Positions 1-6,289 are shown, counted from the first letter of the stretch. The stretch is DNA of 6,289 bases from Candidatus Profundicultor aquiphilus (GCA_013314795.1 JABUEZ010000133.1:1-6289), one strand, 5' to 3'. The notes: generated by a model from the letters alone, not told the origin. Translations and numbers: made by a program.

Positions 1-742
1 AGGGATAAAGGGCCCCACTGATTCCAAAGGCACTCACGCCCAAAATCATGGCTGCAACGATCGAACCAACATAGGACTCAAAGAGGTCGGCACCCATGCC
101 AGCAACGTCACCCACGTTGTCACCGACGTTGTCAGCAATCACCGCCGGGTTACGGGGATCGTCTTCAGGGATACCAGCTTCAACCTTTCCAACCAGGTCT
201 GCCCCCACATCGGCTGCCTTGGTATAGATTCCACCGCCGACACGGGCAAAGAGAGCAATAGAACTTGCCCCCAGAGCAAAACCATTGACCACATTGGGAT
301 CTTTAATAATAAGGTAGAGAATGCCAAGACCTAAAAGTCCAAACCCAACCACACACATCCCCATGACTGTTCCGGCTGAAAAAGCCACCCGCAGGGCAGG
401 ATTCAAGCCCTCGGTGGCAGCCTGCGTGGTACGGGCGTTACTCCGGGTGGCCACCCGCATTCCCACAAACCCCGCCATGACCGAGCAGAAGGCACCGATA
501 ACAAAGCAGATTGCCTCCACCGGTCCTCGAGCAAAGACCAGAATCACAAACATACCGATCACAAAGAAAACCAGGAAGGTGTACTCCCGCTTGAGAAAAG
601 CCATAGCACCTTCCTGAACCGCTTGAGAAATTTCCTGCATCCTTTCGTTACCTGGACTGAAGCGGTTAATCTTTTGAATCAGAGACCAGGCAAATAATAC
701 GGCGATAAGTCCAGCAATGGGAGTAAAAATAGCTAAGCTCAT
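1..742 (-). CDS. hppA: Membrane ion-translocating pyrophosphatase, N-terminal part (runs off window)
   Basis: HppA hydrolyses PPi to 2 Pi and uses the energy to pump H+ and/or Na+ across the cytoplasmic membrane. The first 247 codons are visible and the gene continues beyond base 1; the family is usually about 650-800 residues. Hydrophobic segments fall near residues 4-22, 54-75, 77-97, 121-146 and 149-165. The family's substrate-binding segment follows: GGGIYTKAADVGADLVGK (about 169-186), GIPEDDPRNP (about 190-199) and the Asp-rich DNVGDNVGD (about 204-212), which holds the Mg-PPi ligands. The ATG at 742 overlaps the dgt stop as ATGA, and a GGAGG site lies 11 bases upstream inside dgt, so translation is probably coupled to dgt. 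Family identity is near certain. The residues that decide K+ dependence and the pumped ion lie in the missing C-terminal part, so the subtype cannot be called. Confidence 0.97.
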   Translation of the reverse strand, partial: MSLAIFTPIAGLIAVLFAWSLIQKINRFSPGNERMQEISQAVQEGAMAFLKREYTFLVFFVIGMFVILVFARGPVEAICFVIGAFCSVMAGFVGMRVATRSNARTTQAATEGLNPALRVAFSAGTVMGMCVVGFGLLGLGILYLIIKDPNVVNGFALGASSIALFARVGGGIYTKAADVGADLVGKVEAGIPEDDPRNPAVIADNVGDNVGDVAGMGADLFESYVGSIVAAMILGVSAFGISGALYP

Positions 743-1836
743 GATTCCTGAATCCTCCTTTCTGTATTTTCTATTTCTTTCCCTCTTCCTCTCTGAGGCC
801 AGGGAGAAGGAACAAAATATTTCTGGAACATGAAGAGTGCGTATCGATCCGTCATACCAGATATAAAATCACATACTATTTTACCCAAATCCTCTTCTCT
901 TTCCCACCATCCCGTACAATATTCCTGGCGGAGAATAGCCGGGTTTTCCATGAAAAAAGAAAAGAGCGACTTCACAAGGAGTTTGGCTTTCTCACGCTCC
1001 CTTCTCTGTTCCGAACCGAAATAAACTCGCTGAAAAAGAAATTCCCGGAGAGTTTCCGTGGCCTGACGCACCCGGTTACTCATTCGAACAAAGGGATGAC
1101 CGAAACTCTCCTGAACCATATCCTGCACCATACAGTTAATTCTTTCCCGATGTGTTTTCCCCAGAACCACTATAGCTTCTCTGGGAAGCTCTTCCTCTTT
1201 AAGGATACCACTCCGGAGTGCATCATCCACATCGTGGTTGACGTAGGCGATAATGTCTGCCAGACGAACCACCTGACCCTCCAGGGTTGATGGGAGATCC
1301 GAAGGAGCCCCTTCAAGGCTCATGGAGTGAGTTTTGGAGTGCTTCAGGATTCCGTCTCGCACTTCCCAGGTTAAATTAAGCCCTTTTCCTTCTCCTTCGA
1401 GCACTTCTACCACCCGCAGGCTCTGTTCGTTGTGTTTAAATCCTCCTTTGTAGACTTCATCGAGCGCCTCTTCTCCAGCATGCCCAAAAGGGGTGTGTCC
1501 CAGATCATGACCCAGACTGATAGCTTCGACCAGATCCTCATTGAGGCGCAGAGCACGGGCAATGGTACGAGCAATTTGCGAGACTTCCAGGGTATGAGTA
1601 AGACGAGTTCGGTAATGGTCACCTTCAGGACTTAAAAAAACCTGGCTTTTATGCTTTAAACGACGGAAGGCTTTGCTGTGAATGATGCGATCCCGGTCTC
1701 GCTGAAAACAGGTCCGGATTTCGCACTCATCTTCGGGCCTTTGCCGTCCTTGACTGCGGCCGCTCAGCACCGCAAAGGGGAAAAGAGTCTCTCTTTCTCT
1801 TTCTTCCCAAAATTTCTTAACCTCTTTGAGGTCCAA
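739..1836 (-). CDS. dgt: HD-domain deoxyguanosinetriphosphate (dNTP) triphosphohydrolase
   Basis: The protein (365 aa) belongs to the dGTPase family, which cleaves dGTP or other dNTPs to the deoxynucleoside plus tripolyphosphate and so trims dNTP pools in the cytoplasm. Metal-binding HD motifs are complete: H81 in RLTHTLEV, H110-D111 in GHDLGHTPFGHAGEE, and D194 in RLADIIAYVNHDVDDA. The family motif FKHNEQS is at 133-139, and the N-terminal signature RDRDRIIHSKAFRRLKHK is at about 46-63. The length fits the shorter, bacterial type-2 class rather than the roughly 500-aa E. coli Dgt. The start is TTG at 1836: an in-frame stop lies two codons upstream, and GGGTGAT sits 5 bases before it. The stop overlaps hppA by 4 bases. 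The gene follows ppdK after 50 bases. Whether it prefers dGTP or needs an activating dNTP cannot be read from sequence. Confidence 0.95.
   Translation of the reverse strand: MDLKEVKKFWEERERETLFPFAVLSGRSQGRQRPEDECEIRTCFQRDRDRIIHSKAFRRLKHKSQVFLSPEGDHYRTRLTHTLEVSQIARTIARALRLNEDLVEAISLGHDLGHTPFGHAGEEALDEVYKGGFKHNEQSLRVVEVLEGEGKGLNLTWEVRDGILKHSKTHSMSLEGAPSDLPSTLEGQVVRLADIIAYVNHDVDDALRSGILKEEELPREAIVVLGKTHRERINCMVQDMVQESFGHPFVRMSNRVRQATETLREFLFQRVYFGSEQRREREKAKLLVKSLFSFFMENPAILRQEYCTGWWEREEDLGKIVCDFISGMTDRYALFMFQKYFVPSPWPQRGRGKEIENTERRIQES
753..761 (-). promoter_or_regulatory. Ribosome binding site of hppA
   Basis: The minus strand reads AAAGGAGGA here, inside the last codons of dgt. The gap from GGAGG to the hppA ATG is 11 bases, rather long but workable. 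It supports the ATG at 742 as the true start, because the following residues (MSLAIFTPIAGLIAVLFAW) already form the first membrane helix of the family. Confidence 0.75.
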
Positions 1837-1841
1837 GATTC

Positions 1842-1848
1842 ATCACCC
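1842..1848 (-). promoter_or_regulatory. Ribosome binding site that decides the dgt start
   Basis: The minus strand reads GGGTGAT, matching the GGTGAT end of the full anti-Shine-Dalgarno complement, 5 bases before TTG at 1836. An ATG at 1843 overlaps this site and would open only an 8-codon frame (MNLGPQRG), so it is too close to be served by it. The site therefore favours the TTG start. It begins three bases after the intercistronic hairpin. Confidence 0.65.
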
Positions 1849-1851
1849 GGA

Positions 1852-1879
1852 AAGGGGCGGCTCTTCCAAGCCACCCCTT
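1852..1879 (-). promoter_or_regulatory. Intercistronic hairpin between ppdK and dgt
   Basis: On the minus strand, arm AAGGGGTGGCT (1879-1869), loop TGGAAG (1868-1863) and arm AGCCGCCCCTT (1862-1852) form an 11-pair stem with one G-U pair. In a plus-strand transcript the same position would be a C-A mismatch, so the structure suits the operon transcript. It starts 7 bases after the ppdK stop. Only a short U run follows (UU of the arm, then U, then CC), so it is a weak candidate for intrinsic termination. An attenuator, an RNA-processing or stability element, or a modulator of dgt translation are alternatives. The pairing is seen directly; the role is inferred. Confidence 0.6.
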
Positions 1880-1886
1880 ATCACCG

Positions 1887-4556
1887 TTATAAATCGAACT
1901 TCTTCTCGTCCTTCTTCGATTCCTCTTCGATCACCGCATGTGCGGCGGCGAGTCTGGCCAGAGGTACCCGGAATGGAGAACAACTGACATAGTTCAAACC
2001 AACCTGATGGCAGAACTTCACCGATTTCGGTTCTCCACCATGTTCTCCACAGATACCACACTTTAAGTTTGGACGGGTCTTACGGCCTTTTTCAACACCC
2101 ATCCGCATGAGCTGCCCGACACCCTCCTGATCAAGCACCTGGAACGGATCCTCAGGCAAAATGCCGTTTTCTTCGTAGAAGAATAGGAACTTCCCTTCGG
2201 CATCATCACGGCTATACCCAAAGGTCATCTGAGTAAGGTCATTGGTTCCAAAGGAGAAGAATTCAGCGTCTTCGGCAATCTGGTCGGCAACCAGTGCTGC
2301 TCTCGGCACTTCGATCATGGTCCCAAAACTGTAAGAAATGTTCACACCATAGTTCTTGATGACCTGTTGAGCCACTTCGTCAAGTTTCTCCTTGAGAATT
2401 TTGATTTCGTTGCGGTGACCCACCAGCGGAATCATGATTTCAGGAATCACTTTGATGCCTTCTTTGCTCAGCTCACAGGCTGCTTCCATGATAGCCCGCA
2501 CCTGCATTTCCACAATTTCAGGGTAGAGAATTCCCAGACGGCAACCCCGCAGACCCAGCATGGGGTTAGCTTCATGGAGATTGCGGACCACTTTGAGCAA
2601 TTTTTCTTTCTCCTCGAGTTCTGGCCCTGTGACACCCTTGGCCCGCAGTGTGGCCACTTCCACAAGGAGATCTTCAAGTTTGGGTAGGAACTCGTGAAGA
2701 GGAGGGTCAATCAGTCGAATGGTGACCGGTTTCCCTTCCATGATACGGAAAATATCCTTGAAGTCACCTTTCTGCATAGGCTCAATATGAGAAAGCGCTT
2801 CTTTTCTCTCTTCCAGAGTCTGAGCCATGATCATCTTCTGTACCCAGGGAAGCCGTGCCGGATCCATAAACATGTGTTCAGTTCGGCAAAGACCGATACC
2901 CTCGGCACCAAAATCAAGCGCCTTCTGCGCATCGACCGGTGTATCAGCGTTGGCCCGCACTCCGAGTTTACGAATCTTATCCGCCCAGGAAAGGAGAGTC
3001 CGGAAGTCATCGGAAAGAAGAGGCGGAATGGTCTTAACTTGTCCCAGGATCACTTCACCGGTTCCACCATCGATGGTGATGTAATCACCATCCTTAACCA
3101 CGACGCCGTTGACCACAAACTCTCGTTTATCAAGGTCGATCTTGATGGCTTCACATCCGGCCACACAGGGTTTACCCATTCCCCGAGCCACCACCGCCGC
3201 ATGACTGGTCATCCCACCACGGCTGGTGAGAATTCCCTGCGCAGCCACCACCCCGTGGATATCATCGGGAGTTGTTTCCGGACGAACCAGAATGACCTTT
3301 TCTCCGTTATTGCCCAGTTCCTCTGCTTCATCGGCATCGAAAACCACCTTCCCATACGCTGCTCCAGGAGAAGCCGGAAGACCTTTGGCCAGGACTTTCA
3401 GGGGTTGGCTACGGTCAATCTGGGGGTGCAGAAGTTGATTGAGCTGATTCGGTTCAACCCGCTTGACTGCGGTTTTCTCATCAATGAGTCCTTCCTTAAC
3501 CATGTCCACGGCAATTTTGATCGCTGCCTGAGCGGTACGTTTTCCGGTTCGAGTCTGCAGAAGATAGAGCTTCCCTTTTTCGATGGTGAACTCAAAATCC
3601 TGCATGTCCTTATAGTGTTTCTCCAGAATTTCATAGACTTTCTTCAGCTCTTCGAAGGCATGAGGAAGTTCCTTCTCCATCTCTTTGATGGGTTTGGGAG
3701 TCCTAATACCCGCCACCACGTCTTCACCCTGGGCATTGAGGAGATACTCACCATAGTACTCCTTCACACCGGTAGAGGGATTGCGAGTGAAACCGACACC
3801 CGTGCCGGAGTCAAAGCCCATATTCCCAAAGACCATGGTCTGCACATTCACCGCTGTGCCCCAATCTTCGGGAATCTTGTGAATCTTCCGGTAAGTGATG
3901 GCCCGTTTGTTATTCCAGGACGCAAAAACAGCGTTAATCGCACGGCGAAGCTGTTCATAGGGTTCCTGGGGAAAATCTTCGCCGGTGTGTTTTTTATAGA
4001 GTTCTTTATATTTGGCAATCACTTTCCGCAGGGCCTTCGCGTCAAGGTCGGTGTCAACTTTTGCCCCTACTTCTTCTTTGACCTCGTCGAGGATCGCTTC
4101 AAAATTGGAGTGGTCGACACCCATGACCACGTTTCCAAACATCTGGATGAAACGACGGTAACAGTCACAGGCAAAGCGCTCATTCTGAGTCAGCTTGGCC
4201 AAGCTCTCCATCACTACATCGTTCAAGCCCAGGTTAAGAATGGTATCCATCATCCCAGGCATGGAGGCCGGCGCACCAGAACGGACAGACACGAGAAGAG
4301 GATTATTGGGATCCCCGAACTTTTTGCCGGTTTTTGCTTCCAGGGCAGCCAGGTTCTTTTTGACCTCTTCTTCCAATCCTTCCGGCCAGGTCTGGTTGTT
4401 TTTATAAAAATGGGCACAGGCTTCGGTGGAAATGGTGAAACCAGGAGGGACAGGAAGGCCGATGCGGGTCATCTCGGCGAGATTTGCTCCTTTTCCACCC
4501 AGGAGCAACTTCATGGAAGCGTCCCCTTCACCAAAGAAATACACGTACTTCTTCAT
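1887..4556 (-). CDS. ppdK: Pyruvate,phosphate dikinase
   Basis: PPDK (889 aa, full length for the family) catalyses ATP + Pi + pyruvate <-> AMP + PPi + PEP in the cytoplasm. The N-terminal ATP-grasp domain opens with LLGGKGANLAEMTRIGLPVP (about 18-37) and holds VSVRSGAPASMPGMMDTILNLG (89-110) in which R92 is a likely nucleotide ligand. The swivelling phosphohistidine domain has SRGGMTSHAAVVARGMGKP (445-463), with catalytic H452 and T450, the residue that regulators phosphorylate in other PPDKs. The C-terminal TIM-barrel domain carries R558 (GLCRTEHMF), R614 (VTIRLIDPPLHEF), E749 (TMIEVPRA), N772-D773 (FGTNDLTQMT) and C836 (CGICGEHGG), equivalents of the known pyruvate/PEP-site residues. TPDDIHG and the GICGEHGG context distinguish it from PEP synthase. 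It ends in a charged tail (EEESKKDEKKFDL). The ATG at 4556 overlaps the upstream stop as ATGA. No missing active-site residue is seen. Confidence 0.98.
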   Translation of the reverse strand: MKKYVYFFGEGDASMKLLLGGKGANLAEMTRIGLPVPPGFTISTEACAHFYKNNQTWPEGLEEEVKKNLAALEAKTGKKFGDPNNPLLVSVRSGAPASMPGMMDTILNLGLNDVVMESLAKLTQNERFACDCYRRFIQMFGNVVMGVDHSNFEAILDEVKEEVGAKVDTDLDAKALRKVIAKYKELYKKHTGEDFPQEPYEQLRRAINAVFASWNNKRAITYRKIHKIPEDWGTAVNVQTMVFGNMGFDSGTGVGFTRNPSTGVKEYYGEYLLNAQGEDVVAGIRTPKPIKEMEKELPHAFEELKKVYEILEKHYKDMQDFEFTIEKGKLYLLQTRTGKRTAQAAIKIAVDMVKEGLIDEKTAVKRVEPNQLNQLLHPQIDRSQPLKVLAKGLPASPGAAYGKVVFDADEAEELGNNGEKVILVRPETTPDDIHGVVAAQGILTSRGGMTSHAAVVARGMGKPCVAGCEAIKIDLDKREFVVNGVVVKDGDYITIDGGTGEVILGQVKTIPPLLSDDFRTLLSWADKIRKLGVRANADTPVDAQKALDFGAEGIGLCRTEHMFMDPARLPWVQKMIMAQTLEERKEALSHIEPMQKGDFKDIFRIMEGKPVTIRLIDPPLHEFLPKLEDLLVEVATLRAKGVTGPELEEKEKLLKVVRNLHEANPMLGLRGCRLGILYPEIVEMQVRAIMEAACELSKEGIKVIPEIMIPLVGHRNEIKILKEKLDEVAQQVIKNYGVNISYSFGTMIEVPRAALVADQIAEDAEFFSFGTNDLTQMTFGYSRDDAEGKFLFFYEENGILPEDPFQVLDQEGVGQLMRMGVEKGRKTRPNLKCGICGEHGGEPKSVKFCHQVGLNYVSCSPFRVPLARLAAAHAVIEEESKKDEKKFDL

Positions 4557-5398
4557 GTTCTTTCCTCCCTTTTCTTAATTTGATCCAGAATTCGATTTAC
4601 GACTTCCTCGCTGGTTAAACGAGTAATATCCAAAATAACACAACCGAGCTTTTCATAGATTGCCTGAGCAAAATCGAGTTCTTGCTTCACTTCTGCCACG
4701 CTCGCCTTCTCTGCCAGGCAATTCAAACCCAATGCTTTGATTCTCTCCAAGCGCAATGCACTCAGGTACTCAGGGTCCATCCTGATACCCACCAGTAAAC
4801 TCCTGGATGCTCTGCCAACCACCTCCTCTAAATCCATGGGCAAAGGAAGATACGGATCAAGGATTACATAACCACACTTAATCCCCTTTTCAGCCAATCG
4901 CAGAATATATTCATCCTTATGAGGGTACCAGATGGTGAGAAGAATCACATCGGCCTTATCCAGATTCGATACACTGAAACCAGTGCTCTTCTCGAGAGCA
5001 TATTCAATAGCCTCCAAACGCTCGGTAACCTTCTCTTCAGAGCGCTGAAAAAGTCCCGGTACCCCTCGGGGGTTACGCGAGCTCAGGCGCTTCAACAATT
5101 CCACCAGGGGTCCCAAAATATCAAGAGCGATGACCCCCCGGTTAGCCGCTTCAATGCGCAAGGTTTCCGCCAGTTCTTCATTCACCACGGTATAAATGAC
5201 CACATCCTTCTGAACTCGCACCATATCCATGATACTGTAAATCTCTTCTTTATCCCTCACGTTGGTAAAACGCAAAATGCTCACTCGAGGAAGTTCAAAT
5301 TGCAGTAGCGCAGCCTGCACTACTGAGAAAGCGGTTTTCCCCGTACCGTCAGAGATGACAAAAATATTAAAATCATCACTTACCGGATATCCATTCAA
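4553..5398 (-). CDS. DUF299 family PPDK regulatory protein (kinase/pyrophosphorylase) with degenerate P-loop
   Basis: Family members (PPDK/PEP-synthase regulators, YqfL/PpsR type, PF03618) inactivate the dikinase by ADP-dependent phosphorylation of a Thr near its catalytic His and reactivate it by Pi-dependent removal, releasing PPi. Family hallmarks seen, in numbering from the GTG at 5407: FVISDGTGKTAFSVVQAAL (16-34), PGLF (117-120), ERLEAIEYALE (129-139), NLDKADVILL (148-157), LPLPMDL (187-193), VGIRMDPEYLSALRLERIK (206-224), and a C-terminal VILDITRLTSEEVVNRIL (257-274). Odd points: the usual GVSRxxKTPxS loop is TIWYPHKDEYI at 158-168 with only K164 kept, the usual DDG is STG at 141-143, and the usual GTGETA is GTGKTA. 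The start chosen is TTG at 5398 (281 aa), because GAGGTG lies 6 bases before it; a GTG at 5407 (284 aa) is possible but has a poor site. The position directly before ppdK supports PPDK as partner. Family membership is firm; kinase activity is doubtful. Confidence 0.9.
   Translation of the reverse strand: MNGYPVSDDFNIFVISDGTGKTAFSVVQAALLQFELPRVSILRFTNVRDKEEIYSIMDMVRVQKDVVIYTVVNEELAETLRIEAANRGVIALDILGPLVELLKRLSSRNPRGVPGLFQRSEEKVTERLEAIEYALEKSTGFSVSNLDKADVILLTIWYPHKDEYILRLAEKGIKCGYVILDPYLPLPMDLEEVVGRASRSLLVGIRMDPEYLSALRLERIKALGLNCLAEKASVAEVKQELDFAQAIYEKLGCVILDITRLTSEEVVNRILDQIKKREERT
4561..4571 (-). promoter_or_regulatory. Strong ribosome binding site of ppdK
   Basis: The minus strand reads AAGGGAGGAAA inside the end of the regulator gene. 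Seven bases separate GGAGG from the ATG at 4556. This is the best Shine-Dalgarno sequence in the window, which fits high synthesis of a central metabolic enzyme even though the gene overlaps its upstream neighbour. Confidence 0.8.
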
Positions 5399-5404
5399 AA
5401 AGAC

Positions 5405-5410
5405 CACCTC
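5405..5410 (-). promoter_or_regulatory. Ribosome binding site of the regulator, overlapping the glyS stop
   Basis: The minus strand reads GAGGTG, sharing bases with the TGA stop of glyS (5411-5409) and lying 6 bases before TTG at 5398. Ribosomes ending glyS would uncover it, so coupling is likely. It also contains the alternative GTG start at 5407, which argues against that GTG being used. Confidence 0.6.
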
Positions 5411-6289
5411 AGACGCTTTCTACAACGAGAAGCGAAAGATTGGCAAAATCTTCCCACATCTTCACCACTTCTTTCATGAGCAACAACCGGTTCCTGCGCA
5501 ACTCTTCATCTTCACACATTACCAGAACCTTGTCAAAAAAGGTATTTAAAGTAGGAAGAAGGTCTGAAAAACTCTTAAAGGCTGCTTGATATTCGCCGTG
5601 CCGAATCAAGCGCACAAACTCGTTCCTGGATTGGGTCAGTTTCTGGTAAAGTTCCTGCTCCACATCTTCTTTTAAAAGCTCCGGCTTCACTTCACCCTCC
5701 CCAGAGAAATTCCGGCTGATATTGTTTGCCCGAGTAAAGCCAGTCACAACGGCACCCAAAAAATCTTTCTCCTTTTTCAGAAGTTCATCCAGAAATTTGA
5801 CCCGTCCAACCGCTTCATAGATGTCATCCACCGCGGTAGCCAAGACGGCATTAATGACCGAATAATTCACGCCCTCTGCCAGAAGACGAAAACGTAAACG
5901 GCTAAAGATAAATTCCCGGATTTCTTTGAGAACTTGAAGAGAGAAATGAACAAAACCCTGCTCCTCAAGAAGCCTCAAGGTAAACTCAACCCACGGAGAA
6001 AGACTGAGGTAAAAACGGCGATGAAGAATTATATCCACAATCCCCTGTGCCATCCGCCGCAAGCCCAGTGGATCGAAAGAACCACTGGGAATCCGCCTCA
6101 ACGCAAAACTCGAAACCAGAGTATCCATCTTATCCGCCAGGGATAACACCGCTCCAGGTACGGTTTCAGGGTAATTCTCTTCTCCGGGAAGGGGGAAATA
6201 GCTTTCCTCAATAGCCAGAGCGACTTCTTCTTTTTCCCCATCAAGACGAGCGTATACTTTGCCCATGTATCCCTGCAACTCGGGAAACT
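5409..6289 (-). CDS. glyS: Glycyl-tRNA synthetase beta subunit, C-terminal part (runs off window)
   Basis: GlyS is the tRNA-binding beta subunit of the bacterial alpha2beta2 glycyl-tRNA synthetase, which charges tRNA-Gly using ATP and releases AMP and PPi. The last 292 codons are visible, of a family length near 690. The frame is open to the window edge and enters with FPELQGYMG, a well conserved GlyS signature, so the first ATG/TTG inside the window is not the start. Further hallmarks are AIEESYFPL, LSLADKMDTL, the IPSGSFDPLGLRRMAQGI segment, VNYSVINAVLAT, and near the C-terminus FFDKVLVMCEDEELRRNRLLLM, typical of the DALR-type anticodon-binding domain. The gene ends within one base of the alternative start of the next gene. 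The alpha subunit gene glyQ is expected just upstream but lies outside the window. Confidence 0.96.
   Translation of the reverse strand, partial: FPELQGYMGKVYARLDGEKEEVALAIEESYFPLPGEENYPETVPGAVLSLADKMDTLVSSFALRRIPSGSFDPLGLRRMAQGIVDIILHRRFYLSLSPWVEFTLRLLEEQGFVHFSLQVLKEIREFIFSRLRFRLLAEGVNYSVINAVLATAVDDIYEAVGRVKFLDELLKKEKDFLGAVVTGFTRANNISRNFSGEGEVKPELLKEDVEQELYQKLTQSRNEFVRLIRHGEYQAAFKSFSDLLPTLNTFFDKVLVMCEDEELRRNRLLLMKEVVKMWEDFANLSLLVVESV

Noticed and set aside
321..617. Plus-strand open frame of 98 codons opposite hppA.
   Set aside because: The minus strand here codes for unmistakable HppA sequence with membrane helices. The plus product is a basic, low-complexity shadow with no supporting start site.
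1890..1930. AT-rich TTTATAA on the minus strand at the end of ppdK as a possible -10 box for a dgt-hppA promoter.
   Set aside because: No convincing -35 element lies at a suitable distance, and the purine-rich repeat around it codes for the charged PPDK tail.
2694..4583. A 629-codon open frame on the plus strand, antisense to ppdK.
   Set aside because: It lies exactly codon-on-codon opposite ppdK, so a stop needs a TTA, CTA or TCA codon in ppdK, which this gene rarely uses. The translation is rich in His and Phe with no recognisable domain. It is a codon-bias shadow.
4904..4936. A sequencing frameshift as the cause of the missing P-loop in the regulator.
   Set aside because: Conserved sequence is in frame on both sides with unchanged spacing, and the other two frames across this stretch give no GVSRxxKTP-like string.
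5062..5078. Short GC-rich inverted repeat (ACCCC TCG GGGGT core).
   Set aside because: It lies inside the regulator coding sequence (NPRGVPG region), the stem is short and no U tract follows, so the coding constraint explains it.
4919..5308. Plus-strand open frame of 129 codons opposite the regulator gene.
   Set aside because: No recognisable domain, and the opposite strand has a conserved family protein over the same bases.

Overview
The window is a tightly packed stretch of bacterial chromosome. All five genes lie on the minus strand, so transcription runs from high to low coordinates: the 3' end of glyS (glycyl-tRNA synthetase beta subunit), a gene of the pyruvate,phosphate dikinase regulatory-protein family (DUF299/PF03618), ppdK (pyruvate,phosphate dikinase), dgt (HD-domain dNTP triphosphohydrolase) and the 5' part of hppA (membrane ion-pumping pyrophosphatase). 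glyS and hppA run off the window ends. I see no RNA genes, mobile elements, CRISPR arrays or signs of recent transfer. No stretch longer than 50 bases lacks a gene.

The organism is probably a Clostridia-like (Bacillota) bacterium or a related deep-branching anaerobe such as an Atribacterota or Synergistota member. The series glyS, DUF299 gene, ppdK, dgt resembles the block that in many Clostridia sits upstream of dnaG and rpoD. A glycolytic-type PPDK together with a PPi-driven pump fits an energy-limited anaerobe. GC content looks moderate, and the proteins are rich in Glu, Lys and Arg. The exact phylum cannot be fixed from this sequence.

Layout on the minus strand: glyS ends at 5409. The regulator's ribosome binding site overlaps the glyS stop. 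The regulator stop overlaps the ppdK start by 4 bases (ATGA). A 50-base gap with a strong hairpin separates ppdK from dgt. The dgt stop overlaps the hppA start by 4 bases (ATGA). This looks like one operon with translational coupling, and the hairpin is the only obvious point at which expression could be split.

The genes share a pyrophosphate theme. GlyRS releases PPi, PPDK makes or consumes PPi while interconverting pyruvate and PEP, the regulator family releases PPi when it reactivates PPDK, Dgt releases tripolyphosphate, and HppA spends PPi to pump ions. The most unusual observation is in the regulator. Its fold signatures and its place next to ppdK are kept, but the family's phosphate-binding loop (normally G-V-S-R-x-x-K-T-P-x-S) is replaced at equal length by TIWYPHKDEYI, and other motifs are altered as well. 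PPDK itself keeps the target Thr and catalytic His. The regulator may therefore be catalytically dead, altered in chemistry, or a binding-only protein.
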